DNA of 12,726 nt, from NCBI GenBank assembly GCA_016282655.1, contig JAEELK010000188.1, positions 1 through 12,726 of the forward strand, in the 5' to 3' direction. Positions within the stretch are counted from its first letter, which is position 1. Every line of letters starts with the position of its first letter. Below, one piece after another: positions 6,836 through 12,726 of the stretch. The translations under genes were made by a program, and so were the position numbers. The notes under the pieces are model-generated. The model searched no databases and had not been told where the DNA came from. It saw only the letters and a list, made by a program, of their open reading frames with translations. This DNA comes from Bacillota bacterium (lineage in GTDB: Bacteria; Bacillota; Clostridia; Peptostreptococcales; Anaerovoracaceae).

Positions 6836-6851
6836 GGCCGCGGCGGCGGCC
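6836..6851 (-). promoter_or_regulatory. GC hairpin just upstream of the aroF ribosome binding site
   Basis: The transcript segment GGCCGC-CGCC-GCGGCC forms a perfect 6-bp all-GC stem with a 4-nt loop. It ends 10 nt before the AAGGAG of aroF. It lies in the 103-bp tyrA-aroF gap, in which I see no promoter and no leader peptide rich in aromatic codons. It could be an mRNA processing or stability element or a translational modulator, but Ala-rich GC codons could produce such symmetry by chance if translation began at 6853. Confidence 0.4.
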
Positions 6852-6914
6852 ATCTCTTGTCTGGCACGCAAAGCAGGTCGTTGCAGCGTCGATCGTCTAT
6901 TTGCGATCCACGTT

Positions 6915-7772
6915 CTATTCTTTGTTGAAGTAAGCGCGTCTCGCGGTGCTCAGGCGCATCTTCTCCCGCAGGCCTTCCGCGTCCTCCGCGGCGAGCAGCT
7001 CGCGCAGCTGGCCGAACTCCGCGGCAAAGAGGTCCATCTGCCGCAGCAGGGGCTCCTTGTTCAGCAGGAAGAGCTCGCTCCACATGGCGTCGTTGATGCG
7101 CGCGATGCGCGTCAGGTCCCGGAAGGAGTCGCCCGTGTAGTCCACCAGGTGGCGGTTGTCGCTGCAGGTCATGAGGGCCACCGCGATGCAGTGCGTCAGC
7201 TGGCTCAGGAAGCCGATCATCTCGTCGTGCTCCTCCGGGGAGAGGATGGAGACCTTCCGGAAGCCCAGGATCTGGCCCAGGCTGCGGCACCATTCCACCG
7301 CCTCCGGCGTGTTCTTCGCCGTGGGCGTGACGATGTAGTTGGCCTCGTGGAAGATGCGGTCGTCGCTGTTCTCCACGCCGTACACTTCCCGCCCCGCCAT
7401 GGGATGCGCCGCGATGAACTCCACGTCCGGCCGCAGCATCTCCTGGATCTCATAGACGACGCAGCGCTTCACGCCGGTCACGTCCGTGAGCATGGCGCCC
7501 GGCTTTAAGAGCGCCTGATGCTCTCTGATCCAGTGCTTGAACACGCCCGGATAGAGGGCGAAGATCACCGCGTCCGCGCTGCCGACGAGCGCCGGATCCG
7601 GCTCCGTTCCGCCTTCGTCGATGATGCCGTGCGCGAGCGCGTAGTCGATGCTCTCCTGCCGCCTGCCCAGCGCGCTCACGTGATAGCCGAGGCGCTTCAG
7701 GGCCTTCGCGTAGCTGCCGCCCATGAGGCCGAGGCCGACGATCAGGATCTTGCTTTTGCTGATCCATTCCAT
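6915..7772 (-). CDS. tyrA: Prephenate dehydrogenase (TyrA family, NAD-dependent)
   Basis: Oxidatively decarboxylates prephenate to 4-hydroxyphenylpyruvate (or arogenate to tyrosine) in tyrosine synthesis. The 285-aa protein opens with a Rossmann fold, GLGLMGGS at 13-20. The central VTGVK and HPMAG (His123, matching the catalytic His of Aquifex TyrA) are followed by the helical dimerisation domain with QLTH (His194) and SFRDLTRIA (216-224, whose arginines bind substrate in relatives). Length fits the monofunctional form, with no chorismate mutase domain and no C-terminal ACT domain, so feedback control by tyrosine, if any, would act at the active site. The ATG at 7772 follows a GAAGGA ribosome site. 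The frame is open far upstream across aroA, but that extension is an out-of-frame shadow. It follows aroA after 47 bp. Prephenate versus arogenate preference cannot be decided. Confidence 0.94.
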   Translation of the reverse strand: MEWISKSKILIVGLGLMGGSYAKALKRLGYHVSALGRRQESIDYALAHGIIDEGGTEPDPALVGSADAVIFALYPGVFKHWIREHQALLKPGAMLTDVTGVKRCVVYEIQEMLRPDVEFIAAHPMAGREVYGVENSDDRIFHEANYIVTPTAKNTPEAVEWCRSLGQILGFRKVSILSPEEHDEMIGFLSQLTHCIAVALMTCSDNRHLVDYTGDSFRDLTRIARINDAMWSELFLLNKEPLLRQMDLFAAEFGQLRELLAAEDAEGLREKMRLSTARRAYFNKE

Positions 7773-7810
7773 AGATATCCTTCTTTCTTTCACGCAAATG
7801 CGGTCTTCTT

Positions 7811-7828
7811 CTATTCTTGCTATTCTTG
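7811..7828. repeat. 9-bp tandem duplication spanning the aroA stop codon
   Basis: CTATTCTTG occurs twice in direct succession (7811-7819 and 7820-7828). On the coding strand this gives CAAGAATAG twice, so the last codons CAA GAA TAG of aroA are repeated in frame immediately after the stop. It looks like a replication slippage product and leaves a back-up stop codon. Confidence 0.7.
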
Positions 7829-9064
7829 TCTTCCCCGTTCGACGGCTGCCGCCGGCTCCTCCGGCAGCTCTTCGATCGCCGCGCCGAGCGCGGCCAGGCG
7901 TTCGAAATAGGCCGGGAAGCTCTTCCGCACGGCCTCCGCGCCGTCGATGACGCCGCCGGTCCTTGCGCAGAGCACGCTGAGCGCCATGACGATGCGGTGA
8001 TCGTTGTGCCCGCAGAGCGTTTCGGACGGCGCTTTCGGCCCGCAGCCCACGCGGATCCGGTCTTCTTCGATCTCCACCGGGACGCCGAACTTGCGCAGCT
8101 CCGCCTGCATGGCAGCGCCGCGGTCCGACTCCTTGAGCCGCAGCCTCCGGGTGCCCGTGAGCAGCGCGCCCTGCCGCAGCGCGGCATAGGCCATGAGGAC
8201 GGGGGCGAGGTCCGGGCAGTCGCGCAGATCCAGCTCCGCCGGGCCTTCGTCCAGGGCCCGGAAATACGCGCCGCAGACCCGGTCTCCCTGCAGGGAGTCC
8301 TCCCGCAGCCCTTCCACGGGGAGCCCCAGCGCGAGGAAGAAGGCCGCGTTGGACCAGTCCCCCTCCACGCGGACGCATCCCTGCGCCGCAGCCGGAAGCG
8401 CATAGCGCTGTCCGCCCGGCACGGCGAGCTCCCGCTCGTTCTCCCATGCCGCGCGCACGCCGAAGCAGCGCAGCGCGTCCAGGGTCATATCGATGTAGGA
8501 ACGGCTCTCCACCGGGCCTTCCAGCCGGATGCGGCTCTCGCCCGCTAGGCGCGGCAGGGCGAAGAGCAGACCGCTGACGAACTGGCTGCTCACGTCGCCC
8601 GGCAGGACGAATTCGCCGGGCGCGAGGCTGCCCTGCAGGAAGAGGCGTTCTCCTTCCCGCCGGAAGCCGATCCCCTGCGCGGCGCAGATCGCTTCATAGG
8701 CGCCGAGCGGCCTGCTGAGCAGCTTCGCCGTGCCTGTAAGGCAGACCGGCGGCCCCTGCAGGCAGAGCGGGATGAAAAAGCGCAGCGTGCTGCCGCTCTC
8801 GCGGCAGGGCAGAAGCGTCTCGCCCGCGCCGCAGCGCAGGCCGCCGCTCCGCACCAGCACGTTTCCCGCTTCACAGACGCAGTCCGCAGAGAGCGCCCGC
8901 AGGCAGTCCAGCGTGGCGGAGACGTCCTCGGAGAGCTCCACGCCCTGCACGAGCGTTTCTCCTTCGCAGAGCCCCGCGCAGAGGAGCAGGCGGTGCGCCA
9001 TGCTCTTGGAGGGCGGCGCGATGGCCGTCCCCCGCGGAGCGAAAGGCCGGATGCGGATCCTCAT
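7820..9064 (-). CDS. aroA: 3-phosphoshikimate 1-carboxyvinyltransferase (EPSP synthase)
   Basis: Sixth pathway step: transfers the enolpyruvyl group of PEP to shikimate 3-phosphate, giving EPSP; target of glyphosate. The 414-aa product has PPSKSMAHR (17-25, with Lys20 and Ser21 contacting substrate), ESGSTLR (89-95) where E. coli-type enzymes have the NAGTAMRP loop, PGDVSSQF (155-162), KESDR (311-315), HNDHRIVMAL (353-362) and a terminal KSFPAYF, so both inside-out alpha/beta domains are complete. The ATG at 9064 overlaps the aroQ stop as ATGA and has GGAGAGG 8 nt upstream. A GTG at 9073 is in frame but too close to that site. The altered PEP-site loop places it away from class I enzymes; glyphosate tolerance is possible but not shown. 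The stop codon lies in a short tandem duplication. Confidence 0.95.
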   Translation of the reverse strand: MRIRIRPFAPRGTAIAPPSKSMAHRLLLCAGLCEGETLVQGVELSEDVSATLDCLRALSADCVCEAGNVLVRSGGLRCGAGETLLPCRESGSTLRFFIPLCLQGPPVCLTGTAKLLSRPLGAYEAICAAQGIGFRREGERLFLQGSLAPGEFVLPGDVSSQFVSGLLFALPRLAGESRIRLEGPVESRSYIDMTLDALRCFGVRAAWENERELAVPGGQRYALPAAAQGCVRVEGDWSNAAFFLALGLPVEGLREDSLQGDRVCGAYFRALDEGPAELDLRDCPDLAPVLMAYAALRQGALLTGTRRLRLKESDRGAAMQAELRKFGVPVEIEEDRIRVGCGPKAPSETLCGHNDHRIVMALSVLCARTGGVIDGAEAVRKSFPAYFERLAALGAAIEELPEEPAAAVERGRQE

Positions 9065-9495
9065 GCGCGGCACCTCTCCAGCAGCAGCTCCATGGCCTCC
9101 AGATAGCCGTCCGTCCCGTGCCCGCTGATGGTGGCGACGCAGGCCTCCCGCACGTAGCTGATCTGCCGGAAGGCTTCCCGGGCGGAGACGTCCGAGATGT
9201 GGACTTCCACCGCGGGGAGGCCCACCGCCTTCAGCGCGTCCAGCAGGGCGACAGAGGTGTGCGTGTACGCCCCGGGGTTGATGACGATGCCGTCCGCGTT
9301 CCCGTACGCGGCCTGGATGCGGTCCACCAGATCGCCTTCGTGGTTGGACTGATAGATCTCCGCCTCGATGCCGCGCGTCTGTGCAAAGTCCCGGATCCGC
9401 GCGCAGAGAGACTCGTAGTTCTCCGTGCCGTAGATCCCGGGCTCCCGGATGCCGAGCAGGTTCAGGTTGGGTCCGTTGATGATCGAAAGTTTCAT
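9061..9495 (-). CDS. aroQ: 3-dehydroquinate dehydratase, type II
   Basis: Third pathway step: dehydrates 3-dehydroquinate to 3-dehydroshikimate by the type II (anti-elimination) mechanism, as a dodecamer in relatives. The 144-aa length is typical. Visible motifs are GPNLNLLGIREPGIYG (8-23, with Asn12 and the catalytic base Tyr22), QSNHEG (49-54), INPGAYTHTS (72-81) and VEVHISD (96-102, catalytic His99). The start ATG at 9495 overlaps the aroE-aroK stop as ATGA and has AAGGAG 5 nt upstream; the stop overlaps the aroA start in the same way. It takes the place of a type I aroD, which is not in the window. Confidence 0.97.
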   Translation of the reverse strand: MKLSIINGPNLNLLGIREPGIYGTENYESLCARIRDFAQTRGIEAEIYQSNHEGDLVDRIQAAYGNADGIVINPGAYTHTSVALLDALKAVGLPAVEVHISDVSAREAFRQISYVREACVATISGHGTDGYLEAMELLLERCRA

Positions 9496-10727
9496 TGCAG
9501 CTCCTTCAGGATCGCTTCCGCCGTCTCCTCCGGCGTCCCCGTGACGGGGATCGTCAGATCCGCGGCCGCCGCGTAGAACGGCGCCCGCAGGCGGTAAAGA
9601 TGCTTCATTTTTTCCGCGCTGTCCGCGAGCGGCCGGTCGCTCGTGGGACGCAGCTCCTGCAGCGGGCGGGCGAGAAAGAGGATGCGGCCGTTGCGGCGCA
9701 GGGCGTCCACGTTCTCCCGGCGCAGCACCGCGCCGCCGCCGGTGGCGATGACGCGCCCGCCCTCCTGCGAGAGCGAGGCCAGCATGCGCGTCTCCATCTG
9801 CCGGAAGGCCTCCTCGCCCTCCGTGCGGAAGATCTCGGTGATCGGCTTTCCGGCCTTGCGGACGATCTCCTCGTCGCTGTCGAAAAAGGGCCGGCCGAGC
9901 CGAGCCGCCAGCAGTCTGCCGAGCGTCGTCTTGCCGCTCCCGGGCATGCCGGTGAGCACGACGTTCTCCTTTTCCAGCAGCAGGCCGCGGTAGATCTCCT
10001 CCGTCCGCTCCGCCGGGACCGCTTCTCCCGTGAAGCGCTCCGCCGCGAGCAGCGCCTGCGCTACCAGCATATAGAGCCCGTTCTCCGCGCGGACGCCGCG
10101 GGCCTTCGCCTGCTGCACCAGCTTCGTGCGCAGCGGATTGTAGATGACGTCCGCAACCGCCTCCAGCGCGGGCAGGCGCTCCGGCCGGACCGGCATCTCC
10201 TCCGGCAGCGGATACATGCCGGCAGGGGTCGTGTTGATGAGGATCTCCGCGTCGCCGTGCAGCGCGTAGGCTTCCTCGTAGGAGATGGCGTCTTTTTTGG
10301 GATCCCGGCTCATGCGCAGGATCTCCCGCGCGCCCAGCGCTTCCGCGGCGGCCCGCGCGGTCCGGCTGGTGCCTCCCGTCCCCGCGATCAGCACCTTTTT
10401 CCCGCCGAGCGGTGCGCCCATGCGCGCGAGCAGCGCCAGGAGGCCGCCGAAGTCCGTGTTGTCTCCAAAGAGCCGCTCCCCGCGCCGCACGATGGTGTTC
10501 ACCGCGCCGATGGCCGCCGCCTCCGGACTGATCTCGTCCAGGAGCGGGATGACCGCCTGTTTATAGGGGATGGTCACGTTCAGCCCGTCGAATTCCTTCG
10601 CCCGCAGAAAGCCGGCCAGATCCTCCGGCGGCAGCTCGATCAGCTCGTAGGAATAGCGGCCCAGGCTTTCGTGGATCTCTTTGGAAAAGCTGTGTCCCAG
10701 CTTCTCTCCCAGCAGCCCGCACCTCAT
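9492..10727 (-). CDS. aroE/aroK: Bifunctional shikimate dehydrogenase / shikimate kinase (AroE-AroK fusion)
   Basis: One 411-aa polypeptide for the fourth and fifth steps: NADPH-dependent reduction of 3-dehydroshikimate, then ATP phosphorylation of shikimate. Residues 1-245 are AroE: GHSFSK (11-16, shikimate-binding serines), NVTIPYK (50-56, catalytic Lys56), NTD (90-92, catalytic Asp92), nucleotide loop GTGGTSRT (116-123), NTTPAGMYP (165-173) and NGLYMLVAQA (216-225). After a short linker (about 240-255) comes AroK: Walker A GMPGSGKTT (260-268), DSD (283-285), Arg309 in EEAFRQME, ATGGGAVL (328-335), lid SDRPL (363-367) and RAPFY (381-385). Key residues of both domains are intact. There is no stop or frameshift between them. 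The start ATG at 10727 overlaps the aroC stop (ATGA) with GGGAGG 9 nt upstream. Fusing sequential enzymes fixes their ratio and could favour intermediate transfer, which is inference. Confidence 0.95.
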   Translation of the reverse strand: MRCGLLGEKLGHSFSKEIHESLGRYSYELIELPPEDLAGFLRAKEFDGLNVTIPYKQAVIPLLDEISPEAAAIGAVNTIVRRGERLFGDNTDFGGLLALLARMGAPLGGKKVLIAGTGGTSRTARAAAEALGAREILRMSRDPKKDAISYEEAYALHGDAEILINTTPAGMYPLPEEMPVRPERLPALEAVADVIYNPLRTKLVQQAKARGVRAENGLYMLVAQALLAAERFTGEAVPAERTEEIYRGLLLEKENVVLTGMPGSGKTTLGRLLAARLGRPFFDSDEEIVRKAGKPITEIFRTEGEEAFRQMETRMLASLSQEGGRVIATGGGAVLRRENVDALRRNGRILFLARPLQELRPTSDRPLADSAEKMKHLYRLRAPFYAAAADLTIPVTGTPEETAEAILKELQ

Positions 10728-11824
10728 CTCGCGAGGCCTCCCGGCCAGTCCGTGCCGTAGCGCAGCGCGAGCGCGTCGCAGAGCACCAGCGCCGTGACGC
10801 TGTCCGCCACCACGCGGGCGCGGTGCACGACGGCGGGATCATGCCTGCCCTCCAGCCGCAGCTTCGCTTCCGTTCCGGCCAGGAAGTCGACGGTGTCCTG
10901 CTCCTTGTAGATCGAGGGGGTCGGCTTCACCGCGCAGCGGAAGAGCAGCGGCATGCCGTTCGAGACGCCGCCGTTGATGCCGCCGTTGTGGTTGCTGCGG
11001 GTCCTGATCTCTCCGTCCTCCAGGCAGAAGGGGTCGTTCCAGCGGCTGCCGGGGCCCTCCGCCATGGCAAAGCCCGCGCCGAACTCCACGCCCTTGACCG
11101 CCGGGATGGAAAAGAGCGCGTGCGCCAGCATACTTTCCAGGCTGTCGAACCAGGGCTCGCCCACGCCGGCCGGAAGGCCCGCGACCGCGGTCTCCAGCAC
11201 GCCGCCCAGGCTGTCGCCCTGCGCGGCGGCGGCTTCGATGGCCGCCTGCATCTCTCTGCCTTTCGCCTCGTCCAGCACCGCGAAGCGCGCTTCGTTCAGG
11301 CGCGCGAGGTCTTCGCGCAGATCGCCGAAGTCCCGGTCCGCCGCCCCGCCGCAGCGCGCGACGTGCGTGCCGACGAGGATCCCGTTCTCCCGCAGGGCGG
11401 AGAGCGCCACCGCCCCCGCCGCGACGAGGGCCGCCGTCACGCGTCCCGAGAAATGTCCGCCGCCCCGGTAGTCCTCAAAGCCGTGGTATTTCACGTGCGC
11501 GGTATAGTCCGCGTGGCCCGGGCGGGCCAGCGCGCGGGTCGCCTCGTAGTCCCGGCTCTTCGTGTCCTTGTTTGGAATGACGATGCAGAGCGGCGTCCCC
11601 GTGGTCCTGCCTTCAAAAACGCCGCTGAGGATCTCGAAGGGATCCGCCTCGCAGCGGCCCGTGGAGATCTTCCCGAAGGGCCTGCGCAGCTCCAGCTGGC
11701 GCGCGATGAAGGCCTCGTCCACCGCGATGCCCGGCGCCAGACCGTCCAGCACCGCGCCCACGGCCGGGCCGTGGCTCTCCCCGAAGATCGTCAGCGAGAC
11801 GCTGTTTCCGAATGTGTTCTTCAT
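10724..11824 (-). CDS. aroC: Chorismate synthase
   Basis: Seventh step: trans-1,4 elimination of phosphate from EPSP to chorismate, requiring reduced FMN. The 366-aa product has GESHGP (15-20, catalytic His18), RPFGKISTGR (48-57), RPGHAD (101-106, His104), DYRGGGHFSGR (118-128), SNHNGGINGGVSNGMP near 270-290 and RHDPAVVHRARVV toward the C-terminus. GGGHFSGR in place of the enterobacterial GGGRSSAR is a known variant in Gram-positive anaerobes as far as I recall. The enzyme is monofunctional by sequence; no flavin reductase domain is attached. The ATG at 11824 overlaps the aroB stop as ATGA, with AAGGTGG 7 nt upstream, and the stop overlaps the next gene in the same way. Confidence 0.96.
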   Translation of the reverse strand: MKNTFGNSVSLTIFGESHGPAVGAVLDGLAPGIAVDEAFIARQLELRRPFGKISTGRCEADPFEILSGVFEGRTTGTPLCIVIPNKDTKSRDYEATRALARPGHADYTAHVKYHGFEDYRGGGHFSGRVTAALVAAGAVALSALRENGILVGTHVARCGGAADRDFGDLREDLARLNEARFAVLDEAKGREMQAAIEAAAAQGDSLGGVLETAVAGLPAGVGEPWFDSLESMLAHALFSIPAVKGVEFGAGFAMAEGPGSRWNDPFCLEDGEIRTRSNHNGGINGGVSNGMPLLFRCAVKPTPSIYKEQDTVDFLAGTEAKLRLEGRHDPAVVHRARVVADSVTALVLCDALALRYGTDWPGGLAR

Positions 11825-12726
11825 GCCTTCACCACCTTGTCGATCAGGCCCCGAAGCGCTTCCGGTGCCTCTTCCTCCACCCTGCAGCTGCCGGGCTCGT
11901 CCACGCGGACCACGGAGATCCTGCCGCCGCCCGCTTTCTTATCGTGCAGCAGCGCCGCGTAGACGGCTTCCGGATCCGCCGGCACCGCCGTGAGGAGCCC
12001 CAGCCGTTCCAATACTCCGCGCAGACGCGCTTCGGCCCCCGGCCCGCACATCGGCAGCATGCCCAGCGCCACGCAGGCGCCGTGCGGAAGGCCCGTGACG
12101 CTCTCGATGCCGTGCCCGATGGTGTGCCCGAAGTTCAGGATCCGCCTGAGCCCCTGCTCGGTCTCATCCGCCTCCACCACGCGCCGCTTCACTTCGATCG
12201 CCCGGGCGATGATCTCCGGAAGGCGCCGCTCCGGCGCATCCTCTTCAAAGAGCGCGAAGAGCGCCGCGTCGCCGATGAGCCCCGCCTTCACCGCCTCCGC
12301 GAGCCCTTCGGCCCGCAGCCGCGGCGTGAGCGTCTCCAGCGTGTCGAAGTCGATGAGCACCTTCCGGGGCTGATGGAACGCGCCGACCGCGTTCTTCACG
12401 CCGTCCAGGTCGACCGCGGTCTTTCCGCCCACGGAGGAATCCACCTGGCTCAGGACCGTGGTCGGGATATTATAGAAGTCGATGCCCCGCATGTAGCAGG
12501 CGGCGGCGAAGCCCGCCAGATCGCCCACCACGCCGCCGCCCACGGCGCAGACGCAGTCCCTTCTGGTAAAACCGGCCTGCAGCATGGCGCTGAGCAGGCG
12601 CTCCAGCATGGCGAGGCTCTTGCTGCCCTCGCCCTGCGGCACGACTAAGAGCCGCGGCTCTCTGCACTGCTCCGCCAGCGTCTGCGCGTACTGCGGCGGC
12701 ACGCCGTCGTCCGTCACCACCAGGAC
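11821..12726 (-). CDS. aroB: 3-dehydroquinate synthase (5' end outside the window)
   Basis: Second pathway step: converts DAHP to 3-dehydroquinate using NAD and a zinc ion. The 301 residues present start mid-protein (VLVVTDDGV, the strand typical near residue 35-60 of the family), so roughly 50-60 N-terminal residues are missing. Visible motifs, numbered from the window edge, are AVGGGVVGDLAGFAAA (61-76, NAD site), YNIPTTVLSQVDSSVGGKTA (85-104), KNAVGAFHQP (111-120), GLAEAVK (141-147, Glu144 a zinc ligand) and LNFGHTIGHGIES (197-209, His201 and His205, with zinc binding expected). A GTG at 12720 is only an internal codon. It is the first gene seen in the operon; the operon promoter, if it starts here, lies beyond 12726. 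Confidence 0.95.
   Translation of the reverse strand, partial: VLVVTDDGVPPQYAQTLAEQCREPRLLVVPQGEGSKSLAMLERLLSAMLQAGFTRRDCVCAVGGGVVGDLAGFAAACYMRGIDFYNIPTTVLSQVDSSVGGKTAVDLDGVKNAVGAFHQPRKVLIDFDTLETLTPRLRAEGLAEAVKAGLIGDAALFALFEEDAPERRLPEIIARAIEVKRRVVEADETEQGLRRILNFGHTIGHGIESVTGLPHGACVALGMLPMCGPGAEARLRGVLERLGLLTAVPADPEAVYAALLHDKKAGGGRISVVRVDEPGSCRVEEEAPEALRGLIDKVVKA

Noticed and set aside
6812..6914. Attenuator leader peptide or internal promoter before aroF
   Set aside because: No short frame rich in Phe, Tyr or Trp codons, and no -35/-10 pair with acceptable spacing, could be found.
6915..8447. Extended 510-codon reading of tyrA running back through aroA
   Set aside because: The upstream 225 residues are Arg/Gly/Ala-rich and out of frame with aroA; the conserved TyrA sequence begins at the ATG at 7772 with a good ribosome site.
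9495..11962. Long plus-strand frames opposite aroE-aroK and aroC
   Set aside because: Same antisense pattern; the minus-strand proteins have all catalytic motifs and chained overlaps.
1..12726. tRNA, rRNA, CRISPR array, insertion sequence, prophage or integration site
   Set aside because: Nothing resembling cloverleaf ends, regularly spaced repeats, transposase motifs or terminal inverted repeats was seen; gaps between genes total only a few hundred bases.

Overview
The window is densely coded, GC-rich DNA in which every supported gene lies on the minus strand, so transcription runs from high to low coordinates. It holds two adjacent operons. Strong AGGAGG-type ribosome binding sites, a lipoprotein-type binding protein (Gram-positive style ABC uptake), a clostridial-looking type I DAHP synthase (KPRTTGDGYKG motif) and an EPSP synthase with ESGSTLR in place of NAGT suggest a Firmicute of the class Clostridia, probably a GC-rich anaerobe. 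This placement is inferred; no marker gene is present.

Region 1 (12726 down to 5783) is an aromatic amino acid operon in the order aroB (5' end outside the window), aroC, aroE-aroK fusion, aroQ, aroA, tyrA, aroF. Together these encode all seven steps from erythrose-4-phosphate and PEP to chorismate, plus prephenate dehydrogenase for the tyrosine branch. The first five genes are joined by four consecutive 4-bp ATGA stop/start overlaps. Only tyrA (47 bp) and aroF (103 bp) follow short gaps. Chorismate mutase, prephenate dehydratase and an aminotransferase are not in the window.

Region 2 (5782 to 5643) is a 140-bp AT-rich gap and the only convincing promoter region. It has a sigma-A type promoter (TTGTCT, 17 bp, TATAAT) directed at the next operon. 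A perfect 11-bp dyad is centred on the -35 box, so it could be an operator, a transcript-end hairpin for the aro operon, or both.

Region 3 (5642 to 45) is an oligopeptide/dipeptide-type ABC importer in the order oppD, oppF, oppA, oppB, oppC: two ATPases, a lipoprotein binding protein and two permeases. A strong GC-rich stem-loop lies between oppA and oppB, where it could set binding-protein mRNA above permease mRNA. The last 39 bases look like the start of one more co-transcribed gene.

There is no gene-free stretch longer than about 140 bp. I saw no tRNA, rRNA, CRISPR, insertion sequence or prophage trace. The content is mostly ordinary metabolism; the points worth a second look are the promoter dyad, the intercistronic hairpins and the AroE-AroK fusion. 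I found no evidence of an undescribed multi-gene system.
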